Origin: Microcaldota archaeon
GTDB lineage: Archaea > Micrarchaeota > Micrarchaeia > Micrarchaeales > CABMGC01
DNA: 64,000 nucleotides
Assembly (NCBI GenBank): GCA_021802765.1
Contig: JAJZRI010000001.1
Span: 124,001-188,000, forward strand
Direction of reading: 5' to 3'
A program made the translations under genes and the position numbers. This document shows, in pieces, positions 17,549 through 27,500 of this stretch (positions within the stretch are counted from its first letter, which is position 1; each line of letters opens with the position of its first letter). A model generated the notes under the pieces. That model did no database searches. It was given only the letters and a program-made list of their open reading frames with translations, and was not told the origin of the DNA.

Positions 17549-18105
17549 AAAGAAATAGGATAGCAGTTGGAATTGTCGCGATGATTGCCGTGCTTACTAT
17601 AGCATTGTTGTTTATGAGATATAATTCAGGTAACAGTAATGCAGTGTCGCAGAACATTACTACCGGGTCGATGGCACCAGATTATGGTTTTACTCTAGCC
17701 AATGGATCACATACGAATTTGTATGCGTACAGGGGGCATGTCGTAGTCCTATGGTTCGTGGCCACTTGGTGCCCGTCGTGCGCACAGGGTAATGAAGCAA
17801 TAAACCAGAACTATCAGTTTTTTGAGCAGCGCGGGATTAAGGTTATTGAACTGGAGCTTTACAATGACTTAGGGTACAGCGGGCCACCCATAGCAAGCTT
17901 CGTGAATTCATATGCTCCGATCGCATACTCCAACGATGCAATAATCCCGGCACTTGCTGGTTATAACATGACGGCAGTTTATGACTCAAAAGGCTATCTG
18001 GACATATATTACCTTATCTCCCGAAACGGTACTGTATTGTATATAAACGGCTCGCCAGCATCAACTCTTGGGCAGTTAGAAGGAGCCATAAACAGCTCTT
18101 TATAG
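17545..18105 (+). CDS. membrane-anchored TlpA/thioredoxin-like protein
   Basis: GHVVVLWFVATWCPSCAQGNEAI CxxC motif; N-terminal TM; ATGA overlap with upstream gene. Confidence 0.85.
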   Translation: MKRNRIAVGIVAMIAVLTIALLFMRYNSGNSNAVSQNITTGSMAPDYGFTLANGSHTNLYAYRGHVVVLWFVATWCPSCAQGNEAINQNYQFFEQRGIKVIELELYNDLGYSGPPIASFVNSYAPIAYSNDAIIPALAGYNMTAVYDSKGYLDIYYLISRNGTVLYINGSPASTLGQLEGAINSSL

Positions 18106-18112
18106 TGGTTGA

Positions 18113-18445
18113 ATGGACAAACTTGAGTTCAAAGCATTCTTCTATGCGATAGGAGATTATAGCAGATTCAGTATACTGAGCTCCCTGATAGGAAGGGATC
18201 TGAACGTAAGCGAAATAGTGGATGCAACTGGAATCGAACAGAGCAATGTCTCCCATCACTTACATTGCCTGCTGAATTGCGGATTTGTAAATGCAAAAAG
18301 AAATGGAAATGAGCGCATCTATTCGATTAACAAAGAGGTAAAGCAAACTATAAGTAGCATAATTGGCTATGTCGATGCCTACAAAAAACAGATAATATCA
18401 TGCAACGTGGCAAATAAATCTTACATTTCTAGGGTGATTAAATAG
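18113..18445 (+). CDS. ArsR-family transcriptional regulator
   Basis: DYSRFSILSSLIGRDLNVSEIVDATGIEQSNVSHHLHCLLNCGFVNAKRNGNERIYSI. Confidence 0.88.
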   Translation: MDKLEFKAFFYAIGDYSRFSILSSLIGRDLNVSEIVDATGIEQSNVSHHLHCLLNCGFVNAKRNGNERIYSINKEVKQTISSIIGYVDAYKKQIISCNVANKSYISRVIK

Positions 18446-19857
18446 AAGAATTTGAATACGCGATACTGGGACAGGGATCTGCCGCATTCGCAGCAGCAAT
18501 AAAGGCGAATGCGCTGGGAATAAAGACAGCAATGGTAGGCAGTGGCGTGACGAAAGGAGCAGTGCTGGGTGGCACTTGCATAAATGTTGGGTGCGTGCCA
18601 AGCAAAAGGCTGATAACTGTTAGCACATTCCTCGAGGAGCTAAGGAGGAGAAGATACAGCGGAATAGAATACACAATTGGAAAGCTCGACTATGCAAAAA
18701 TAATAAAGGAGAAGGATGACATTGTAGAGGACCTGAGAGCCGAAAAATATGCCGAGGTTTTGGAGGGCCTGGAAAATGTAACTTACATAAACAAGATTGG
18801 AAAATTCGTTGATGCGAATTCGATCAAGGTTGGCACGCGTGAAATAAAGTCAAAGTACACGCTAGTAGCGACTGGCGCAAAGTCAGCAATACCGCAAATA
18901 AAAGGCATTGAAAAAGTAAGTTATCTGACAAATGAAGAAGCCCTAGCCATGGAAAAGCTACCTAAATCACTCACCGTGGTTGGTGGTAGGGCATTGGGGC
19001 TGGAATTCGCACAGTTGTTTGCCAAATTCGGTGTCCAAGTCACCCTGCTACAGAGAAGTGAGAGAATAATACCAAACTGGGAGCCGGAGATAAGCGAACA
19101 TCTTACAGGATACCTGAAAGCCAACGGAGTTAATATAGTAACGAATGCGACTTTGGTTGAAATAAATTCCAAAAACGGATTAAAGAGCATCATCGCCAAG
19201 GTAAATGGGAAGGAGGTTGTTTTTGATGCAGAAGAAGTCCTTTTTGCCACTGGAAGAATGGCAAATACTGAAAATTTAGGTCTTGATGCGGCTGGTGTAG
19301 GGCTAAATGAGAGAGGCTTCATAAAGGTCGACAAGGCCTTGAAGACCACAGCTGCAAAAATATATGCTGCAGGGGACGTAACTGGAGAGCCCATGCTTGA
19401 AACCTTAGCTGCAAAGGAAGGCAACATGGCAACTTCAAACATCTTCGAGAATGCAAATAAGTCAATAAACCTAAACGAGATACCTAGCGCTATATTTACT
19501 TATCCTGAAGCAGCAATGGTGGGCATGACTGAGGAACAGGTAATAAAAAACAAGATAAAATGCAGTTGCAGTCCGCTTGAGTTTAAGTTTGTCGCAAAGG
19601 CGGCAATAATCGGCGATACGCGGGGTCTGGCAAAAATAGTAATAGACAACAAAACCAAGAGGATACTTGGAGTGCACATATTAGCGCCTCACGCCGCGGA
19701 GCTCATACATGAAGGCGTTTTGGCCGTGAAATTCGGCTTGACAATAGATGATATAATAGATACTGTGCACGTGTTCCCAACGCTTAGCGAGGGATTGAAG
19801 CTTGCGGCGATGGCCTTCTACCAAGACGTTTCTAAGCTTAGTTGCTGCACAGTATAG
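18442..19857 (+). CDS. merA: mercuric reductase-like FAD disulfide oxidoreductase, likely AUA start
   Basis: GGTCINVGCVPSKRLI redox site, C-terminal LSCCTV vicinal Cys; FAD motif YAILGQGSAAFAAAIKANALG is encoded upstream of the track ATG (18532) in the same frame. Confidence 0.85.
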   Translation: MEEFEYAILGQGSAAFAAAIKANALGIKTAMVGSGVTKGAVLGGTCINVGCVPSKRLITVSTFLEELRRRRYSGIEYTIGKLDYAKIIKEKDDIVEDLRAEKYAEVLEGLENVTYINKIGKFVDANSIKVGTREIKSKYTLVATGAKSAIPQIKGIEKVSYLTNEEALAMEKLPKSLTVVGGRALGLEFAQLFAKFGVQVTLLQRSERIIPNWEPEISEHLTGYLKANGVNIVTNATLVEINSKNGLKSIIAKVNGKEVVFDAEEVLFATGRMANTENLGLDAAGVGLNERGFIKVDKALKTTAAKIYAAGDVTGEPMLETLAAKEGNMATSNIFENANKSINLNEIPSAIFTYPEAAMVGMTEEQVIKNKIKCSCSPLEFKFVAKAAIIGDTRGLAKIVIDNKTKRILGVHILAPHAAELIHEGVLAVKFGLTIDDIIDTVHVFPTLSEGLKLAAMAFYQDVSKLSCCTV

Positions 19858-20050
19858 CACTATTTGAGAGGCATGACCATAGGAAATGGCTATTGCGGTA
19901 TGTTGAAATAGGATAGGGATAGGTGAAGCTAGGAAAGGTAATCGGCGGATGAAGAAATTCAGGCATCCATCCTGCAACTTCTAAAGCGGATAGGAAATGA
20001 ATAAAAAGATATGGTGAGAAGTATTCTTAGCTATTGCTTATGGGGATTTC

Positions 20051-21016
20051 TTGGAGCTGCTAGATCAACAATGGACGGAGAAGTACAGGCCCGCAAAGCT
20101 TGATGACATAATAGGCCAGACGGCGATAGTTGACAGGCTTAGGGCATTCGTGAAGGAGAAGAGCTTCCCTAGCATGATATTCTCCGGCCCCGCAGGGGTA
20201 GGAAAGACCACTTCGGCAGTTGCAATGGCCAAGGAGCTCTACGGAGACTCGATAAACATGGCCTTCCTGGAGCTCAATGCGAGCGACCAGAGAGGAATCG
20301 AGATAATAAGAGGAAAGGTCAAGGAATTTGCAAAGACCATTCCGCTCTCAACAGGCCTTGTGAAGATAATATTTCTCGACGAGGCTGATGCGCTCACTTC
20401 GGAGGCGCAGCACGCATTGAGAAGGACAATGGAGAAGTACTCCGCTACTACAAGATTCATACTAAGCGCCAACTATGCGAGCAAGATAATAGAACCGATA
20501 CAGAGTAGGTGCGTGGTGCTCAGGTTCAAGCCCCTGAAGGAGGAGGAGATGCGCAAGTACATAGAGAGGATAGTAAAGGGAGAGGGGCTCGAGATAGACG
20601 AGAAGGGCATAGAGTCCCTTATATACGTGAGTGAAGGCGACCTAAGGAAGATAACCAATACAATTCATGGAGCTGCAATACTTAACAAGAATATAACAGA
20701 CAAATCCATTTACGAGATAGCCTCTAAGGCGAGGCCCAAGGAGGTCACGGCGATGCTCAGATACGCCCTTGATGGCAACTTTGCAAAGGCGCGCGATGAG
20801 CTCAACGTTCTCTTCCTGTCATACGGTATGAGCGGCGAGGATATACTCATCCAGTGCCACAAGGAGGCCCTGAACCTCGATGTCGATGACAAACTCAAGC
20901 TAAAGCTCATAAGCAATATAGGCGACTACAACTTCAGGATAGTGGAAGGGGCGAATGAGCGTATACAACTTGAGGCAATGCTTGCCAAGCTCGCGCTGCT
21001 CGAGAAGTCAAAGTGA
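20051..21016 (+). CDS. rfcS: replication factor C small subunit
   Basis: EKYRPAKLDDIIGQ, FSGPAGVGKTTSA, FLDEADALTSEAQHALRRTME; TTG start. Confidence 0.96.
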   Translation: MELLDQQWTEKYRPAKLDDIIGQTAIVDRLRAFVKEKSFPSMIFSGPAGVGKTTSAVAMAKELYGDSINMAFLELNASDQRGIEIIRGKVKEFAKTIPLSTGLVKIIFLDEADALTSEAQHALRRTMEKYSATTRFILSANYASKIIEPIQSRCVVLRFKPLKEEEMRKYIERIVKGEGLEIDEKGIESLIYVSEGDLRKITNTIHGAAILNKNITDKSIYEIASKARPKEVTAMLRYALDGNFAKARDELNVLFLSYGMSGEDILIQCHKEALNLDVDDKLKLKLISNIGDYNFRIVEGANERIQLEAMLAKLALLEKSK

Positions 21017-21559
21017 CTTGTTGAAGATGTTGAAGAGCATCTGGCCTGCCACGAGTTTGACCATTATCATCTCCTGCGCAGCGTCGTGATTCATGACGCT
21101 TATCGAATAGACGTCTCCTGCGGTTGTGACACTTACATTTGCGAAGGCATGACCGCCGGATCCTTTCACTACATAGACATCATCCAGCCTGGAGCCCGTT
21201 TCAGCTATGAAACCTATTATGTTATCGCGCCTGTCGAGGAGGCTCAAGTTCATCTTGTCCGAGTTGATGGACTGCGCTGACACCGCCATCCTTCCTGTCT
21301 CGACGCCGTTTGCCTTGTCATATATTTTTAGTGTGGTCGATGAAGCATAGAGAGGCATTCCAGATATCACAAGAGCAGGCTTTGACCAGCTTGTTATGAA
21401 GCAGATCTCCTTGTTGCCTGCGTCGATTACGGCGTATCCATCGGGCATAAGCTCACTCTTTTTTATAATGGCGAGAGTCTTCCCGTCTCTGTCAGTGAAG
21501 AGTATTCCTTCGCTGTTGAACCTTGCTAGGTAGTCTGGTTGATTCTCCGATTCTGGCAT
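21008..21559 (-). CDS. uncharacterised protein, possibly LURP-one/tubby-like beta fold
   Basis: beta-rich pattern with LKIYDKANGVETGRM; weak family resemblance. Confidence 0.4.
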   Translation of the reverse strand: MPESENQPDYLARFNSEGILFTDRDGKTLAIIKKSELMPDGYAVIDAGNKEICFITSWSKPALVISGMPLYASSTTLKIYDKANGVETGRMAVSAQSINSDKMNLSLLDRRDNIIGFIAETGSRLDDVYVVKGSGGHAFANVSVTTAGDVYSISVMNHDAAQEMIMVKLVAGQMLFNIFNKSL

Positions 21560-21588
21560 AATGACGCGCCTTTGATATGCAATTATTT

Positions 21589-21633
21589 CTGTTGAAACTA
21601 TTTAATATTCTTGCCCTCAATTATTAATTCATG
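21589..21633. repeat. 45-bp direct repeat copy 1 (promoter + start codon)
   Basis: CTGTTGAAACTATTTAATATTCTTGCCCTCAATTATTAATTCATG identical to 22207-22251. Confidence 0.95.
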
Positions 21634-22201
21634 TCCAAGGAGTTGCTGATCGTTGGTATACCTACAAGAGACGAATATGTGGTAGGCAGGACTTTGTCAA
21701 GTTTATTCGATGCCGCACTGCTTATGGACAAAAAAACCGGAATTTGTATATGGTGTTGGAACAAACATATGCGGAGGTAGGGATCTTATACTAAAAATGA
21801 TAAAAGAGAGAATTGACTTTGACTCTTGCAGAATGTTATGGCTCGACTCGGATATATGGATTAGGACGCCTCCGGAAGAACTGGCCAAGTATCTTAGAGA
21901 AGCTGACGAAAAAAATTACAATATAGTTGCCCCTTATAGGAGAGCAGACATGAAGGGAGCATTAAGCAGCATAGGGCACACTGATGGAGTATTGTATTGG
22001 GATGCTCTTGCAACTTTGGATCAATATGCAAAAGTTCCATGGGCAGGATTGGGATTTTATTATGGCATAACGCCACTTAATTATAAATTTTACATGTCTG
22101 GGGAATTCTCTGAGGATTATCATTTCTTTTACGATAATAAGATTGAATTGCGTGTAGATAAAAGGATAGAACTAAGCCATTATAAAACGGTGTTTATCTA
22201 A
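21631..22201 (+). pseudogene. GT-A-like glycosyltransferase with +1 frameshift in an A7 run
   Basis: MSKELLIVGIPTRDEYVVGRTLSSLFDAALLMDKK continues as PEFVYGVGTNICGGRDLI...MLWLDSDIWI only if one A of 21730-21736 is skipped. Confidence 0.75.
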
Positions 22202-22206
22202 TTTTC

Positions 22207-22251
22207 CTGTTGAAACTATTTAATATTCTTGCCCTCAATTATTAATTCATG
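22207..22251. repeat. 45-bp direct repeat copy 2 (promoter + start codon)
   Basis: identical to 21589-21633. Confidence 0.95.
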
Positions 22252-23397
22252 GAAGACAGGAGTGAGGCAGTAGAGATAGCAAAACTAGCTTCGGACTTGG
22301 TAAGGATACCTTCAGTATCTGGAAATACCGAGAAAGTAGCAGAGGTTGCGGATTTTATCGCTGAATGGATGAAGAAGAATGGCATTTCCGCAGAGATAGT
22401 TAACTTTGAAAAAAACGCACCTGTTGTTATATCCCAGGTAGGCAAGGGCAAGAAGACAATACTGCTTAACGGCCACATGGACGTAGTCCCTGAAGGCGAC
22501 AGGAGGATGTGGCGTGCAGACCCTTATTCAGGAAAGCTAAATGGAAAGGGGCTCTATGGACGCGGCTCCGCTGACATGAAAGGAGGGTTGGCCACAATGA
22601 TGCACGTCTTTGCAGAGATTGCCGACAAGACAGATTATAAAGTGATATTCACCGCGGTTCCTGACGAGGAGATAGGGGGAGAAAAAGGCGCTAGGCACCT
22701 GGCCGACAGGTATGCACCGGATCTCGTACTCCTTGGTGAGCCGAGCAAATCGGAGATGATAGGGCTTGGTGAGAAAGGTCTGCTTCAGATAAAGTTGATA
22801 GGTGAGGGAAGAACCGCACATGCTAGCCTGCCGTCACTGGGAAAAAATGCGATAATGGAGGTTGTCAGGGATATTGAGCGGCTCTCGAAAATAAGCAATG
22901 TTAGGATAAATGCGCCTAAAGAAGTAAGACCACTGCTTCATGAAGGAGTGCGCAGGCTGGGCAAAGACGTAGGAGTCATAACCTTCAGTCCCGGAACCAT
23001 AAATGGTGGCTTGAAGCCCAATGTGGTTCCTGACCACTGCGAGGTTGGCATTGACATGCGACTACCACCGGGGATAACCATAGAGAAGGCCGTTTCAATT
23101 GCGCAGTCACTGGTTAAGGAGACGAAGATACGAATTGATAGCGCATCTGAGCCGAATGTGACTAGCCCTTCTGTTAAGGAGGTTGCAAGGTTCATAAAGA
23201 CTGCAAAGGAGCATTCGCCAAATGCCAGTCCCGTGATAAAGAACGGGGCAACTGATGGATGCTATTTCAGGTATAAGGGGGTTCCGGCAGTTGGATTCGG
23301 ACCAGGAAGCAACGAACTGACCCACTCATACAATGAATACGTCTCGCTAAGGGAGATGGATATTGCGTACAAAGTATACCGCGACTTCCTTCTTTGA
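22249..23397 (+). CDS. M20-family peptidase/deacylase (ArgE/DapE-like)
   Basis: LNGHMDVVPEGD, GRGSADMKGGLATMM, VPDEEIGGEKGARHL motifs. Confidence 0.93.
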   Translation: MEDRSEAVEIAKLASDLVRIPSVSGNTEKVAEVADFIAEWMKKNGISAEIVNFEKNAPVVISQVGKGKKTILLNGHMDVVPEGDRRMWRADPYSGKLNGKGLYGRGSADMKGGLATMMHVFAEIADKTDYKVIFTAVPDEEIGGEKGARHLADRYAPDLVLLGEPSKSEMIGLGEKGLLQIKLIGEGRTAHASLPSLGKNAIMEVVRDIERLSKISNVRINAPKEVRPLLHEGVRRLGKDVGVITFSPGTINGGLKPNVVPDHCEVGIDMRLPPGITIEKAVSIAQSLVKETKIRIDSASEPNVTSPSVKEVARFIKTAKEHSPNASPVIKNGATDGCYFRYKGVPAVGFGPGSNELTHSYNEYVSLREMDIAYKVYRDFLL

Positions 23398-23407
23398 TAA
23401 ATAAGTA

Positions 23408-23479
23408 TGGACTCCGCGGGATTCGAACCCGCAACCTTCCGCATGCAAAGCGGACGCGCTACCGTTGCGCCAGGAGCCC
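23408..23479 (-). tRNA. tRNA-Ala(UGC)
   Basis: reverse complement GGGCTCC...GGAGTCC-A, anticodon loop TTTGCAT, G3:U70 identity pair, GGTTCGAATCC T-loop. Confidence 0.95.
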
Positions 23480-23603
23480 ACAGATTTACTTATCAACTCT
23501 ATCAAGTTAAAATACGTTCTGTTATATATGCGTAAAAACAGGCGGATAAATAGGTTTAAATAGTTTTCTAATAAAACGTTGCTTAAGGTATTGGTTGATA
23601 AAA

Positions 23604-23708
23604 ATGGCCAAAGAAGACTTTGATGAAGATGATTCTGCAGACGAAGAAGATAGCGACGACTTCGATGAAGAAGAATTTGACGACGATGACGATGACTTCG
23701 AAGAGTGA
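23604..23708 (+). CDS. 34-aa ultra-acidic microprotein MAKEDFDEDDSADEEDSDDFDEEEFDDDDDDFEE
   Basis: 24/34 residues D/E; upstream TTTAAATAG TATA-like element; absent from ORF track because of size. Confidence 0.6.
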   Translation: MAKEDFDEDDSADEEDSDDFDEEEFDDDDDDFEE

Positions 23709-23770
23709 CCGGCAGTTGCTAATTGCTTTCTAATTCTTCATTTTTAATTTTCAGTCATTTAATCCTGATT

Positions 23771-24517
23771 CTAAACCGTGTCTTCGGTTTCCTTCCCGAA
23801 ATTCTTAAGCCTTTCATTTATCTCGGTTATGTTGGGCTCCCACTCATGACCGGGTTTTCCAAGCTGGACTACGGAAGACTCACCCACATACGCCTCTTGT
23901 GCCCCGGATCCTTCAACGCTCTGCGACCTTAACGTATGCTTGAGCTCGGCGAGATCCGAAAGCGTTTCGCTGTATTTGTTTGGATCCAGTCCCATCATAT
24001 TGAATAGCAACTGAAGTTGATCTGACATCTTCTCCTCGAGCCTGCTAAGCATCACGGCTGCACCCTCCCCTGGCTGGTGCTCTTCTACAGCCTCCCTTAT
24101 ATGGCCCTTGGCCTTATGTATGGCGGATATATCTTGGTCATATACATTATTGGACCAGTTCTCCCCATATATGGCCTTTGCAGCATTTCTTATCCTCTTG
24201 TTCAGGTTTTCGACCGAATACCTTACCGTTCCGTCCTGCGACATTCCCTTTTCATATGTAATTATCAGGGTTGCGGCGGTCCTTACCTCCAAGTTTATGG
24301 CACGCTCAAGTTCTCTTGCCGCATCTGATCCGCCCATGCCCCGCTTGTGATACATTGTGTGGAGATCCAAGAGCCCCTTGTCTATTCTTTTCATAGATTC
24401 CTCTATAAGTTCCATTGCAGCTGCTGCCGCGGCTATATGTGCGAATTGCTTTGCGCCTGCGTCGCTTGGTGCTGCAGACCTATTCTCTTTTGTCAAAGGC
24501 GAGGGCATGATTATCAT
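23771..24517 (-). CDS. uncharacterised helical protein
   Basis: complete ORF, helical/coiled composition, own TATA-like element upstream. Confidence 0.55.
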   Translation of the reverse strand: MIIMPSPLTKENRSAAPSDAGAKQFAHIAAAAAAMELIEESMKRIDKGLLDLHTMYHKRGMGGSDAARELERAINLEVRTAATLIITYEKGMSQDGTVRYSVENLNKRIRNAAKAIYGENWSNNVYDQDISAIHKAKGHIREAVEEHQPGEGAAVMLSRLEEKMSDQLQLLFNMMGLDPNKYSETLSDLAELKHTLRSQSVEGSGAQEAYVGESSVVQLGKPGHEWEPNITEINERLKNFGKETEDTV

Positions 24518-24543
24518 ATATGGTATTAGGTATTTTATGCTAT

Positions 24544-27500
24544 TTAAATCCGTCCTTTTCTGGGATGATGCTTACGAAACGCGTGATGGCCTTGCAGCAT
24601 TCCGTATAGTATAACCATGACAGCGATAAGTACGAGAAATGCTGGCAGGTATAGTATCGGACCAATGCTCAGAAGGAATGAACCTATCTGCGTGGACTGA
24701 CTTATCTGCACTGGAGTCCAGACGTAATTTGAAGTGGCAAATGATTCATACTGCCCAGAAGATGGATTTGCCGCAGAACCTAGTGGAGATTGGTGCGCGA
24801 ATATTGGTTGCGGCGTCGGCGAACCGTAGAACTGCGCAGTTATGCTTGGGCTTCCGGCGCCACAGGCTATTATGTTCGCAGTGAATTTTCCATTCTGATT
24901 CGTCTTGTAGATTCCTACGAGACCTATCTGCGACGTACATATTCCTGTTCCGTTGTAGAACACCTCATTACAGAACTGGGTCTTTCCCTGCGCATTTGTA
25001 GGACACAGGTTTGAGAGGCTAAATGGATTGTTTGGATAGATGTTGCACATTGTGTAGATCTGGTTCACCGGGGTAAGCAGGCTGTTGGATGGTGCAGCGC
25101 ATGATCCAGATTTGTCGAACTCTGGACTGTATGTTATTATGTTTGCGCTTATGTAAGGCGAGCCATCTGGGAAGAGGCCGCTATTAAGGTTGCATCCGGT
25201 GCCACCGCACGCAGAGCTGCTTCTGCCGCCGGGTATTATTGGATTGTTGTTGTACTGAAGGCCGTTCCACACCGGATTTGCAAGTGTGCATGATTCGGGC
25301 TGCGAGACATTGCTGAATGCGCACGTGGCAGCATCCACAGGATCGTCGATGGCGTTGTATCCTATGGTGTTGAGATTCCTATCGTAATAGATATAGATAT
25401 ACCCGTTCTTCAATGGAGTGACGGTTGTGCTAAACGGCGGAGTCCATGTCGCAGTGCCGTTTACGAATATCTCTGTCTGGTTCACATTTATGGAATTCAC
25501 AGAAGGGGAGATCTGCATGCTCAGCTGCGTAATATTTGCTATATCCGCATCAAGCGGCATGTATATGGTGTTGTTGAACTGGTCATTGAACACGTAGATG
25601 AGGCGGTGGTAGCCATAAGGTGTCTGCAGGTTTCCAGGCAGTGACTTTGCAAGCTGCAAATACATGTAGTAATTGTTTGCAGGGAGCCTAAACCAGTTGA
25701 ATAATGTTATGAGCATTGGGGCGGATGTTGATACGGAGAAGTTGTTCATGACCCCATACCTATTGTTTATATTGGCCATTGGAGCTGCAGATCCTGGCCC
25801 GTATACTTGTGTGTGCTGGTCGGATACGAAAACCTGATAGCCAGGCAGCGAGCCTTGGAGGTATGTTACGGAATTGTATGAGTACTGGTCTACCGAATTC
25901 ACTATCTGTTGCAGATTTGTCTGTGAAGAGGTAGTGGCATTTACGTATATCTTCCCAAAGAGTCTGTTTGATAGAAGGTTGTAGGCCAGTGTGCTTGGAA
26001 GTATTATGGAGCTGAGGTTTGCCTGGTAGTAATAAGTCGCATTGAGGGCAGACTTGGCATAGGTTGATGCGCTGACGACGTCTGCTTGACTTGGATTTGA
26101 CTGCTGCTGATTTGATGCGGAATCGGTGTACACTGTGTCCTGGCTTACCTGCGGTGATTCCAGTGCCTTTAAGGCTGCATCACTGCATAGATTACTGTTT
26201 GCACCGCTTCCCTGAATATTGCTCACATACCAGTCCTTCTGATAATCAAAATAGAACGGAAGCACAGTGTATCCGGAGATTATGCTGTTTAGCGTAGTCA
26301 TAGGAAGAACGCCAAGAGTGCCGAGTGTGTCCAAATTTGGTATAGTGGCACCTGATGATGAGATCACTCCGCTTGAGACTGATGAACTTGCTGACGAGCT
26401 TAGGGTGCATGACTGCGTGCCTGATTTTGTGGTGCAACTGCCTACAGTAGAGCCGACGCCGCCTCCGGATGAGAAACCTGCGCCGAAGATCGAATCGAAG
26501 GAAAGCACCTGGTAGCCGCCTATGTTCTCGGTTATCTGGAATGGATTTGATGCAAGGTATATTGGAACCTGGAAGTTGTCAAGCAGAGTGTGATAATTGC
26601 ATAGTGCCTGATCGCTTCCGCCTCCAGGCACATAATTTGAGTCGGAGACACCTTTAAGCCCTGGGATTTTGCCAATTAAATTTATGTTTCCCACGATACA
26701 ACTCCAGTCTATGTTCTTTCTGAATGCGGGATTATCAAGACCACCTATCGGCTTGGTGTAGTTCTGCGGGTTTATGTGGGCTAGTATCAGCTCGTCGTAG
26801 GTGTTAGGCACGTTGTGGCCGGACCATCCTGGCACGAATATGCTTATCGTATTGTTGAAGCTTATTGACATTGCCGTCCCTTCCAGAACTGCCATGCCGC
26901 ATCCTGCTGCCTGCCCTATAAAGCCGAACAGCCCACCGGCACTTGTACAGAATGCGGCTTTTAGCAGCGGACCTACAGGAAGTGTGCTCCCCTGATAATA
27001 GGAGCTTGGCTGATAGCACGGAGCTATGCCTGATGGAGGCGTTGGAGATCCGCCACAGAGATTTAGTGTCTCTGCGTCAGCAAGCGGAATTGGATTTGAC
27101 GGTGATCCAAGATTAAGATTTGGAATGAGATCTGAGGGAGGGTGGCCCGTAGCAGCGAGCATTGCAGGAGTAGCTGATTGCTCCTGCTGGTTGCTTGATA
27201 CGTTTGCACTTATTATCCAACCATATGGAGGGTAGAATTGGCTGTTTGGAACCTTGAGCTTGGTGAGGCCTGAGCACTTTGAGTCAGTGCATTGCCAGAG
27301 GTCATTTGAGAACGTCGGTTCTATCGGCAGGTCTACTCCGGAAGTATTTATAACGCGCATTGCAAGCATGCTGAACTTTATGCCCCCTATCTCGCTGGTG
27401 GAGAACGGATTTAGTGACGAGCAATATGACTTCCAGAGCGGTATTGTTATAGAATGCGAGCAGGACTGGCCAGTTATGCCGTCCCAGTAATCAAGGACGT

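Noticed and set aside
17036-19857. mer-like operon as cargo of the integrated element
   Set aside because: It lies outside attR and no further copy of the 25-bp core was seen downstream of merA
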